Assembly: GCA_949358305.1 (NCBI GenBank)
Contig: OX442320.1
Location: 3,242,259-3,302,258, forward strand
DNA: 60,000 nucleotides
Source: Strigamia acuminata
Lineage: Eukaryota > Arthropoda > Chilopoda > Geophilomorpha > Linotaeniidae
Direction: 5' to 3'
Part shown: piece after piece, positions 33,665 through 42,484 of the stretch
Numbering within the stretch: the first letter of the stretch is position 1
Layout: every line of letters begins with the position of its first letter
Notes under the pieces: generated by a model
What the model was told of the DNA's origin: nothing
The model's input: the letters and a program-made list of their open reading frames with translations, nothing else
Database searches by the model: none
Made by a program: the position numbers and the translations under genes

Positions 33665-34024
33665 TTTAAATGCATAACTTTAGTCTTTATTAATTTTAGA
33701 GCAATCATCAATTCGCTGTAAAATGTAAGGTTTTGACCTCAGGAAAGTCATCTCTCAGTCATCCTATCTGGCAAAGATGGCTGCTGCCAAGTAACTTAAG
33801 TTCCTATTTTAGGTGCGTTTTCAAACATTAAGCAAATAAACACCATCAACACTTGAAACAAAAGTAAATTTCCAAACATTTCCAAGTTGGAAATTGATAT
33901 GGAAAATTTGAATTTACTATCATGTGAAAATTTGATGTAAATATGTTGGAATTATCCACAACTTTCCAAACTTCAGTGTACTTCTACGTACCGTCATCGA
34001 TGAAAAGTTATACATTTAATTATC
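33665..34024. other. Non-coding stretch after gene 2
   Basis: No gene or bounded repeat seen beyond the conserved ttagtctttatt flank. Confidence 0.5.
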
Positions 34025-34115
34025 ACAAGCCATACTTGCCGAGTGGATAGAGCAGTGGTCTTTAGAACAAAGGGTCCCACGTTCAGGTCTAGGAACGGGT
34101 AGGAGAAGTACAAAG
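34025..34115 (+). repeat. tRNA-related SINE-like sequence
   Basis: ttgccgagtggatagagcag resembles a tRNA A box. Some 50 nt further, cacgttcaggtctagg resembles a degenerate B box. The cloverleaf ends do not pair convincingly, so this is probably a tRNA-derived SINE head rather than a functional tRNA. Confidence 0.4.
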
Positions 34116-34714
34116 ACAACTAAAAGGTTAAGTTAAATATAAATAAAACCTTCTAAACCATACAAATTGTGATGATATCCATGAAAACTAATTGCAAAAT
34201 GATGTTTGTAAAGAAATCAAACAGTTCAAACAGAAAAAAAGAAATTTGAGCCAATGTATTTAAAATATTAAAAATGAAGGGCAGTATGTTTTTTTGATAT
34301 TGGTAGAAAACTTGAAAACATATTGCAAATATATTGGAAATATATTGTGAAATTTCCAACTTCAAAATTAAAAATGTTTGTAAAGTTATCGTAAAAAAAT
34401 AATTTTCAATTGATTGTAAATCTAATCTCCGAAGTTGTAAAATCCATCCACTTTTACAAGTATATTTACAATTCTTTACAAGTGAGTAAATCTGCTTTTT
34501 TTTTCAGTGCAACTCTTAACTTAATTATCTACACCAATGATTTATTTGGGTTTAGACAAGTTTTTCTTGCTGAGATCTTCAACCCTTACAACAGAGCCAA
34601 GTTTTTGAAGAAATGAATAAACCTTCGGACGCCATACTGTTAGAAAATAAGTGGATCTTTAAGATCAAAAGAAATGCTGACAACATCATCACGGGATGTA
34701 GAGCAAGTCTAGTA

Positions 34715-34800
34715 CAGTCGAAACTCTTTATACTAGTAACAAATCGCAAGGGAACGGAAAAATCGATTCGTTATAACGAGAATTTGTTAAAACAAATTAG
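34715..34800 (+). mobile_element. pogo/mariner-like MITE terminus
   Basis: CAGTCGAAACTC follows a TA, and attcgttataacgag comes shortly after. The same kind of end, in opposite orientation, lies at 47716-47744. The TA target and CAGTCGA start recall Tc1/mariner-pogo MITE ends; the other terminus was not found. Confidence 0.4.
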
Positions 34801-34841
34801 TTAAAAAAAAATTAAATTTCATCATAAACAACATTATATAT

Positions 34842-35387
34842 TGTTACGTGTATTTTGGGTTCCTAATGTGATACACGCAACATGTGTTAGGCCTAGTGAT
34901 AGGAGGATGAGTGAGTGTTTTGCATAAAATGGAGTCAGTTTTTATTTCAGTTCAAATGAGTTTTATTTACCAAACAGACAAAGTGTCTGTTTGATTCTTA
35001 ATCAATTTTACAATTTGGTCTATTTAATTTCACATTGCAAGTAATGAGTAATTGGATGGATTAACAATTCACATTCTTAATCATAACAAATGAAATTCAA
35101 ACACTGTCATACCCTTTTAAAATTAACAATCAAATCAAACAAAAGACTCGTCAGCCGTACTCAGTATCGAGCGACATCAGAGAAGAAAGCTCTGTCGGAA
35201 AGCGGGTGGCTTTATAGCAAATCTGCCATAACCCCCATTTACTAATTGATCGGTCCAATCACATGGCGATGACGGTTTCCAATCGTCAACGCCATCTGTG
35301 GCCGAAATTTAGCAACGTTAAGTAAAAATAATGCCTAATCGAGCGCTACGGATCGCCTGTTAATCAGGACGGTCCGTACGCGTGACA
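34842..35387 (+). mobile_element. Solo LTR, 546 bp, with 4-bp target duplication
   Basis: Starts TGTTACGTG and ends CGCGTGACA. It is flanked on both sides by ATAT (34838-34841 and 35388-35391). It has no internal genes. A much shorter relative with the same ends lies at 38300-38452. Orientation is arbitrary. Confidence 0.75.
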
Positions 35388-35492
35388 ATATTCATAAACA
35401 TGGTGATCTTTGTTTGAATTAATCTATTGAGAGTAGATTTCAAAATAAAATTTTCAATATCATTGTAGACAAATTAAACTCATCTGCTACAG

Positions 35493-35717
35493 TACAAAAT
35501 CAAACAAAGTGATTCTGATTTGGTATATGCAAAGCCCCATAAAACCCCCAAACCAACACAGGCCAAGTATCTAAGTCTCACAGAGCAATCCACCGCGTCC
35601 GATGAACGGATCCGAAACACAGTAAAGGACCAAGACGACGCCATTGATCCACGATCACGGGGATCCGAGGACGCTATCTTCAACACCATTGTTTCAGCTA
35701 ATTCAAACATTTATATT
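35493..35717 (+). other. Exon-like open segment, unassigned
   Basis: A more GC-rich open frame starts right after an acceptor-like ctgctacag and ends at a donor-like ttt|gtaagg. The translation (YKIKQSDSDLVYAKPHK and on) is polar and charged. It contains DLVYAKP, which could sit in a cytoplasmic tail. No flanking exons were found and no family is recognised. It may be an exon of an undetected gene or part of a decayed element. Confidence 0.25.
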
Positions 35718-35719
35718 TG

Positions 35720-36699
35720 TAAGGCTGATATCCATTGTAATAAATACTTTATTACTTTAAATATTTTGTATCAATTACTTATGTATAAACTGATCACAAA
35801 ACAATGACCGCATCGTCCATTTGTTCTCCGCTATTCTAAAATTGCACACTACGGACAGGTTCTAATTTTACCATACCATTATTGCAGCAACCATTAAAAT
35901 GAACTTTGGTTTCATATGCAAAATGCAGTGCTTTACAATACGAACAAACTGACGTAACGGTCAGCGTCATATGGAAATGGCCAATTACAGAAGTAAGCAA
36001 TGTGGGGAAAACACCGCAATTTTTACCTTCAACGCAATTTACTTGCTGTCTTTATGTTGAAAACAAACAGTTTTTGTAAGGTGTTTTTTTGATCGGCAAT
36101 TTACATTCCTACACTAACCTACTTCAGTGCTCTTTGTTGTGTTCTGTTGTCAAATTTCCTCCAGTGCAAGAGATTGCACTTGTGGAACCTTGCAGTCGAG
36201 CCACTTTTGCCACTTAAGGGGTTTTCCAGACATTCCGAATGCTATTCACGGTCAGGTGAGAGCCAGTCAAATTGCCATCTCAACAGTGACATATACACAG
36301 ACAGACAATTAAGCCATTCTGGCTTAAATATATATATACAGTAAACCGACGTTACTTGGCCCAAATTTTTTAAAATCTTCAATAACTTGTAAACTAATTA
36401 TCAGAATTTCACCAAATGTTGATAGAACATAGATATTGATGTATAGATTCTGGTTCTATTATTAAAATAATGTAGTAACAATGTATTAAACAAAACCCTA
36501 TCTTAGTTTGATGTTACTTTTACCCTATTTTTTGGACCAAAGTCACCTCAAGCAATACTTTTTCCATTAAAAAAAAAATTTAAAGCAGAAATTTGAATTT
36601 CAATAAAAAATGCAATTTTTAAGCAGAAATGCCAGAATGGCATCCATTTCCATGCCACTGGCCCCGAGAAACAAGAAATTTATTTTGTCAATATATATA
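35720..36699. other. Non-coding stretch upstream of gene 3
   Basis: No gene seen. 36597-36665 resembles the sequence upstream of gene 1. Confidence 0.45.
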
Positions 36700-36987
36700 T
36701 TCCTAGCATTTTTGTCAACTAGTTATTAAATATTAATTCATAGAAAAAAATGATTACAACTTCAATATGTGTCACTTCAAGAGAAATGATCTCAATACCA
36801 ATTTCCATATGTGCAAACACAAATGCATCAATTTGGCACAATAAACTGTGTACTCCCATTGACACTACAAACTATTAACAAGTGCAAGGGCAGCAAATAA
36901 ACAAACCTTGAAAAGTTTTGCAGTCTTCATTTTTTAATACAGTAGTCTATCAATATCTATAAAAGACCTCTCCAGCCCTCATTCCAT
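36700..36987 (+). promoter_or_regulatory. Conserved promoter block and TATA box of gene 3
   Basis: TATAAAAG at 36958. Upstream elements gatctcaataccaatttcc, gtgcaaacacaaatg, gcagcaaataaacaaacc and gtagtctatcaatat match gene 1 and partly gene 2 in order and spacing. Confidence 0.7.
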
Positions 36988-38600
36988 CTAGGTCACTTGT
37001 GAAGATACAGTCTTCTGATAAGCAGCAACAGGTAAGCACATATCATTTTTCTAGATTATAATATAATACTTCTAAAAAAAGAAAACTATTAAAAGCAGTT
37101 CTAAATTTTGAGTTGTTGATTGAATAATCAGTTCCAAAATTTAAAATTCTTAACCTAGCAAGTATCTTAGGAACTGGCAAATATCGGTAGATTCCTATCC
37201 GAAGTTATTATTTGTCGATATTGGTAGTACTCCGTATTTAATTAACATGTTTGTACATCAAACCTTTTAATTTGGATATTTGATCCTATGTCCTTGGATC
37301 ATCTTCAGATTATCTGATCTTATCCAACATGGTGGTTTTATTGAGAAATTTCTCTATACATTTATTTTTTATTTTTTTGATCTTTTAAATTTTTTAGTAG
37401 TTTTTAGTAATTTTTAGTATAGGAAAAGAAATCAAGAAATTCATAGAAATCGATTTAAAAAAAATAAAAAAAATATAACATTGGCAAAGTTTGCCATGGA
37501 CCGACTGAAAAATTTAAAATGTCATAAAAATAAATAAATAAACAAAATTTTAGTCGGATATCACCGTGTTGCTGTGTTGTTGTTGTGGCTTTTGCCACTC
37601 ATTTGCTCTATGCGCATGCGCAAAGGGCGACACCTGGCGGAAGGTAAAAAGCCTTATTAATTACCATCAATTAACATGAACCTGAGCAATGTGCTTCGAT
37701 CCAAAAGCAAAATTGCAGTAGAAGTATAAATTATTGAATTAATTTAGACATTTTATATTGTGTACAAAATAAACACTTCAGTTGCAATTAAACTTTAAAA
37801 AATAGTTCAACAATCAAATAAACTAAAGTAATTTGTCAATGGCTGGCTGTTATTGAGCAGGGTAAAACTAAACATCACTCACTTTATAGTGTCTCACTTA
37901 AGACAGGTGGCGCTGTCAGGGGACCACACCACAAAGTGTCAAAACACGACATATATGGGAGTGAGGAAACACACTCAAGAGAGCATCATTTGTTTAATAC
38001 AATGACATTGTAAACAGCAATAAGTTTCTGGCAAAACTAACTTGCAAAAAAGCATTGAAAAAAAATGTTATAACCAATTCTGACAAAAAAAATTAAATGA
38101 TAATAGCTATGTGGAAACTAGCAAGTTTTAGGCCAGAACGGAGTGTGGGAACGAACAGAGAAGCCAACATCCTGGATGTGCTTTTCTATTGAGATTGGAT
38201 GACGCTCGCCCAGATGTCCAGTTTGACCCACATTCTTGTTTATACTTGTGTAAACCCCTAAAATATCACAATAAATAGTTGTGTTACCTAGCTAAATACT
38301 GTTACGTGGTTCGACTGTCTATTGAGGTAAGTTAAATGATCCAATGACATCATCTGATGGCAACGCCATCTATGGGTAAAATTTGGCAACTCTAAATGTC
38401 AAAACACGCAGTGCGGATCGGCTGTTGATCGGGACGGTCTGTACGCGTGACAATACGTTTTTGTCAGTTCCTGAAAGATCCAGTTAGAAATACGCAGTTA
38501 GTTCAGATTTTCGTAGTTTTCAGCTTCAAAGTTGTTTTGAGAATTCAAACGCAAAGATGACATTAGTAAAAGTATTAATATTTACCTGTTTTGTTCACAG
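36988..38600 (+). other. Gene 3 non-coding first exon and 5'-UTR intron
   Basis: The exon ends agcaacag at 37031. The intron runs from gtaagc (37032) to tgttcacag (38600), 1569 bp. Its first ~200 bp align by eye with the gene 1 intron. The rest is unrelated and includes a small solo LTR (38300-38452). No other gene is seen in the intron. Confidence 0.7.
38300..38452 (+). mobile_element. Short solo LTR, 153 bp, with 4-bp target duplication
   Basis: Starts TGTTACGTG and ends TACGCGTGACA, flanked by ATAC on both sides (38296-38299 and 38453-38456). Its right half matches the right part of the 34842-35387 LTR (ccaatcacat/ccaatgacat, caacgccatct, gtacgcgtgaca). Confidence 0.8.
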
Positions 38601-38613
38601 CTCGTTGACCATA

Positions 38614-41600
38614 ATGAGGGTTTCCTTAGCCATACTGTTCTTTATCTGTGCGCTTGTGGGAAGCATCCATTCAGCTACCACTACAAGAAACGCACTGCCT
38701 GGACTTAGTCACTTAGTCGACGAAATCAGACAAAAGATTACCACTGCGTTGCAAAACATCGATGGTTTAACCAGTCAACAGAAAACTCAACTCGTAGAAG
38801 AAGTTCTGCAGAGTGTGAGAAACTACCCAAACGCCAATGGGATCCACACAATCAAGCCCAGTGAGTTTGCTGCATACCAGCAACAGATCCACGACTTTGC
38901 CGACAAGATGATCATTGCCCAGATCGAAAAAGCGCACGCTTTTGTCGAAAGTAGCAAACAGGGTAAAGGAATTACACGCCAAGCACGATTTATACCTGGT
39001 TTTGATAAGGTAGTAGCTTTTCTGCAAGAAAAACTTGATTTAGCTTTGTACAAGATTACCGGTGTCACATCAGCGCAACACGTAGAATTGCTCCAAGAAT
39101 TTGCAACTCAGATGGAAGGATTTCCAACCATCAATGGCTGGGACATTCTCCAACCGAGCAAAGTTGCCGAATACCTCGGTGACCTCCGCCAGTTCGGCAA
39201 AAGTGTTGTCGGAGCACTGATCGCTAAAGCCAAAGCCTTTGTGGATATCAACAAGAACCCAGTGGAAGCAAGAGACGTACAACATTCTTCAGCATTCAAC
39301 AAGATCGTTGAGTTCTTGCAGAAGACATTGTTCAAAGCATTGTACGCGATCACCGGTCTCACCACAGAGCAGTACAAAGAAATGGTCAACGAATTTAAAC
39401 AGCAAATGAAGAACTTCCCATCCATCCGTCCACACATCGTCAAATATCTGGACGATGTACGCGAATTTGGTAAAAACGTTGTGAACGCAATTCTTGCAAA
39501 AGCCAAGGCCTTAGCCGCCCTTAACAACAAATCAGAACACCCCGGTGGAGTTGCATTGCCCGGACTTAGCAACTTGATTGACGACCTGAGCCAAAAGCTT
39601 CACGACAAGTTGAACGACATTGACGATCTGCCGACCGACCAGAAGACTCAGATTGTTGAAGAGTTGTTGCAAAGTCTGAGAGATTTCGCAAACGTCCACG
39701 GCATCGAAACGGTCCACCCCAGCGAATTTGACTACTACATGAAGCAGATCCAAGAATTCGGCAACAATATGATCACTGCATTGGTGGCTAAAGCAAACAC
39801 TCTGGTCGAAGGTAATGCAGCGGAAGTGGAACGTCAAGCACGATTCTTGCCAGGCGTTGACACCGTGGTTGACTTCTTGAAAAATAATCTGGATAAAGCC
39901 TTGTACAGACTCACTGGTGTTACCAAAGAACAACACAAAGAATTGGTCCAAGAATTTGTAAATCAGATGCAGAAGTTCCCAACGCCAACCTGGCAGGTCA
40001 TCATACCGGGCCAAATGGAAAAATACATCGAAGACGTGCGTGACTTTGGCAAAAATCTTGTCAACGCACTTCTTGCCAAAGCCAAAGCCTTTGCAGACCT
40101 CAACAAAAATAAAGCATCCAAACGAGACATTGAAGAGTTACAACGCCAATCACGATTTTTGCCCGGCGTTGACACCGTAGTTGACTTTTTGAAGAACAGT
40201 CTGGATAAAGCCTTGTACAGACTCACCGGTGTTACCAACGAACAACACAAGGAATTGCTCAATGACTTTGTAAAGCAGATGCAGAACTTCCCAACCCCAA
40301 CCTGGCAGGTCATCATACCGGCTCAAATGGAAAAATACATCCAAGACGTTCGTGAATTTGGTAAAAGTCTTGTCAACGCACTTCTTGCCAAAGCCAAAGC
40401 GTTTGCGGACCTCAACAAAAGTGAATCCAAGCGAATGTTGTTTGGATCGACTGAAAGCAAAATCAATGGCTTGTATGATTCTCTGACCAACAAGTTCCGC
40501 ACTACGCTTCAACAAATTTCTGGTCTGACCAAACAGCAAGTTGCGCAATTAGTCGATGAGTTCAGCGCCGGTTTAAAAAGTTTGCCGGTTCCACCGCTCA
40601 AAGAATTTTACAATCCATTCAAGTGGCTTCAATGGTCTTCCGCAGTAGCCGGTACTGCACTGGAATTGACTGGCACACTGCTCAAAACAGCAGCAAATCT
40701 GGCCAAAGGCATTGTTGGTAGCATTCTTGGTAAACTCGACGACATCGTAGATGAAGTTGGTAAAACGTTGAATCCTGAAGTGTTTGTTGCAAATCTTGCA
40801 AATTTAGCGAAGACCGCGCTTGACCAAGTATCTGGACTCAGCGAGGATAAGAAACAACTACTTGTTGATGAATTCAAGGCCCAACTGGCACAACTAGAGG
40901 AGCTCAAAAATCTGAATATTCTGAAACCAAAAGAACTTTCAGAATTTCTTAAGAAAACTAAAGAATTTGCTGAAAATGCAATTGCAGGCATTGTGTCCAA
41001 AGCCGAAGAGTTGGTGAAGAAGGGCGAAGAACTAATCGACAATAGTGTCGATGTCGAAGCCGAAGTCAAAGTCGAAAGCCGTCAAATAGAGAAACTTGGA
41101 GTTTTGGAGCAACTTGTCCAGAATTTGTACAACAAGCTTGTAGGTGAAGTGGTAAAGGCTCTTGGAACCATCTCAGGTCTGACCCAGGCCCAAAATGAAG
41201 AATTGGTAGAAGAGTTCAAAAATGGACTCGACAGCTTTCCTCGTCCACCGATATCTGAATTCTACAATCCACTCAAATGGCTGAGTTTTGCTGGAAAACT
41301 GACAAACCATGCGCTGAAACTGACCAAGACTATCTTAGACAGAGCCAGGGACATAGTCAAACAAATCACCAACAACTTGATCACCGACTCGAAGACTGAC
41401 TCCAGCACGGCGGAAGTCAAAGTCGAAAGCCGTCAAATAGAGAAACTTGGAGTTTTGGACCAACTTGTCCAGAATTTGTACAACAAGCTTGTAGGTGAGG
41501 TGGTAAAGGCTCTTGGAACCATCTCAGGTCTGACCCAGGCCCAAAATGATGAATTGGTAGAAGAGTTCAAAAATGGACTCGACAGCTTTCCTCGTCCACC

Positions 41601-42417
41601 GATATCCGAATTCTACAATCCATTAAAATGGCTGAGTTTTGCTGGAAAGCTGACAAACCATGCACTGAAACTGACCGCGACTATCTTAGACAGAGCCAGG
41701 GACATAGTCAAACAAATCACCAACAACTTGATCACCGACTCGAAGACCGACTCCAGCCCAGTGGGAAAACGCCAAATCAACCTTCCGTTCTTTGTCACTG
41801 AAATGCACAGCCGCATGGTCCAAACTATCCAAAACCTTCTTCAGAAAGTCACTGGACTTACAACCGAACAGCAAGAAGCTCTTGTCAAAGAGTTCAAACA
41901 AAAGTTGTCAGAGATGCCGTTGCCGCCGCTTAAAGTCTTCGACTTCTTCAATCCCATCAAATGGACCAAATACTTCTATGAACTTGCAGAATACAACATC
42001 AGACTGACCAGGACTATTGTCAGTAAAGCCGTCAAGCTTGTCAAAGGAACTCTGGGTGAAGACTACGAAGTACCGGACGTTGATGCCATTCTCGAAAGAC
42101 GTGCCGCTGAAGACCGTGGTCTTGTTCTTGAGACCGTCAAGAAGGCTTTCGATGCCATCATCAACAATGTACCAGGAATTAATGATGAAATCAAATCCAT
42201 CATAATTGAAGAATTTGATTCTGAATTGTCCAAGTTTCCACCACCGCCAACCAGTTTGAACCCATTCGCTTGGGTCAAATACCAAAGCAAGTTGGTGGCA
42301 TATCAAGCTGAAATAACCGAGCGACTAATAGGCAAGGCAATGCTATTGCTCAAGGAACAAGTTGACAAGATCAATCCAGGCTTGGGAAAACTCCTCGCCA
42401 GAGACGTAGAGGAATAG
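38614..42417 (+). CDS. Secreted modular helical repeat protein, gene 3 (putative polyprotein, 1267 aa)
   Basis: Start as in the paralogs: the ATG 13 nt after the acceptor. An upstream in-frame ATG lies within the intron. Signal peptide 1-21 and TTTR (22-25), then A (26-125), B (126-220), C (221-312), A' (313-410), B'1 (411-504), a 10-aa spacer ending RQSR, B'2 (515-607), H (608-725), I (726-823), F1 (824-940), F2 (941-1053), G (1054-1163), D (1164-1267). H and I are found only here. F1 and F2 are a near-identical tandem pair. Junctions include RQAR, ASKR, RQSR, ESKR, VESR, VGKR and LERR. The C-to-A' junction (SEHPGG) and H-to-I junction lack basic pairs, so those modules may stay joined. The mature part appears cysteine-free. 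Most modules are predicted amphipathic helices. Function unknown; probably extracellular. Confidence 0.9.
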   Translation: MRVSLAILFFICALVGSIHSATTTRNALPGLSHLVDEIRQKITTALQNIDGLTSQQKTQLVEEVLQSVRNYPNANGIHTIKPSEFAAYQQQIHDFADKMIIAQIEKAHAFVESSKQGKGITRQARFIPGFDKVVAFLQEKLDLALYKITGVTSAQHVELLQEFATQMEGFPTINGWDILQPSKVAEYLGDLRQFGKSVVGALIAKAKAFVDINKNPVEARDVQHSSAFNKIVEFLQKTLFKALYAITGLTTEQYKEMVNEFKQQMKNFPSIRPHIVKYLDDVREFGKNVVNAILAKAKALAALNNKSEHPGGVALPGLSNLIDDLSQKLHDKLNDIDDLPTDQKTQIVEELLQSLRDFANVHGIETVHPSEFDYYMKQIQEFGNNMITALVAKANTLVEGNAAEVERQARFLPGVDTVVDFLKNNLDKALYRLTGVTKEQHKELVQEFVNQMQKFPTPTWQVIIPGQMEKYIEDVRDFGKNLVNALLAKAKAFADLNKNKASKRDIEELQRQSRFLPGVDTVVDFLKNSLDKALYRLTGVTNEQHKELLNDFVKQMQNFPTPTWQVIIPAQMEKYIQDVREFGKSLVNALLAKAKAFADLNKSESKRMLFGSTESKINGLYDSLTNKFRTTLQQISGLTKQQVAQLVDEFSAGLKSLPVPPLKEFYNPFKWLQWSSAVAGTALELTGTLLKTAANLAKGIVGSILGKLDDIVDEVGKTLNPEVFVANLANLAKTALDQVSGLSEDKKQLLVDEFKAQLAQLEELKNLNILKPKELSEFLKKTKEFAENAIAGIVSKAEELVKKGEELIDNSVDVEAEVKVESRQIEKLGVLEQLVQNLYNKLVGEVVKALGTISGLTQAQNEELVEEFKNGLDSFPRPPISEFYNPLKWLSFAGKLTNHALKLTKTILDRARDIVKQITNNLITDSKTDSSTAEVKVESRQIEKLGVLDQLVQNLYNKLVGEVVKALGTISGLTQAQNDELVEEFKNGLDSFPRPPISEFYNPLKWLSFAGKLTNHALKLTATILDRARDIVKQITNNLITDSKTDSSPVGKRQINLPFFVTEMHSRMVQTIQNLLQKVTGLTTEQQEALVKEFKQKLSEMPLPPLKVFDFFNPIKWTKYFYELAEYNIRLTRTIVSKAVKLVKGTLGEDYEVPDVDAILERRAAEDRGLVLETVKKAFDAIINNVPGINDEIKSIIIEEFDSELSKFPPPPTSLNPFAWVKYQSKLVAYQAEITERLIGKAMLLLKEQVDKINPGLGKLLARDVEE
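41083..41772 (+). repeat. Tandem F-module duplication in gene 3
   Basis: F1 (41083-41433, 351 bp) and F2 (41434-41772) differ by only a few residues (LEQ/LDQ, NEE/NDE, LTKT/LTAT), including the shared QIEKLGVL start. A recent in-frame duplication or conversion. Gene 2 has one F. Confidence 0.9.
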
Positions 42418-42474
42418 CCTGATGTCATCGACATGGTTGATAATTAAATTATGAAATAACGAGTTGTACCTGCT

Positions 42475-42480
42475 AATAAA
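42475..42480 (+). terminator. Poly(A) signal of gene 3
   Basis: AATAAA in tgtacctgctaataaagatt, identical in context to gene 2. Confidence 0.8.
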
Positions 42481-42484
42481 GATT

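Noticed and set aside
34025-34115. Functional tRNA gene
   Set aside because: The acceptor stem does not pair and the B box is degenerate; better explained as SINE-like.
38557-38613. Upstream in-frame ATG of gene 3 (and of gene 2 at 30938)
   Set aside because: These codons lie before the splice acceptor, inside the 5'-UTR intron. The conserved start follows the acceptor by 13 nt and gives the clean signal peptide.
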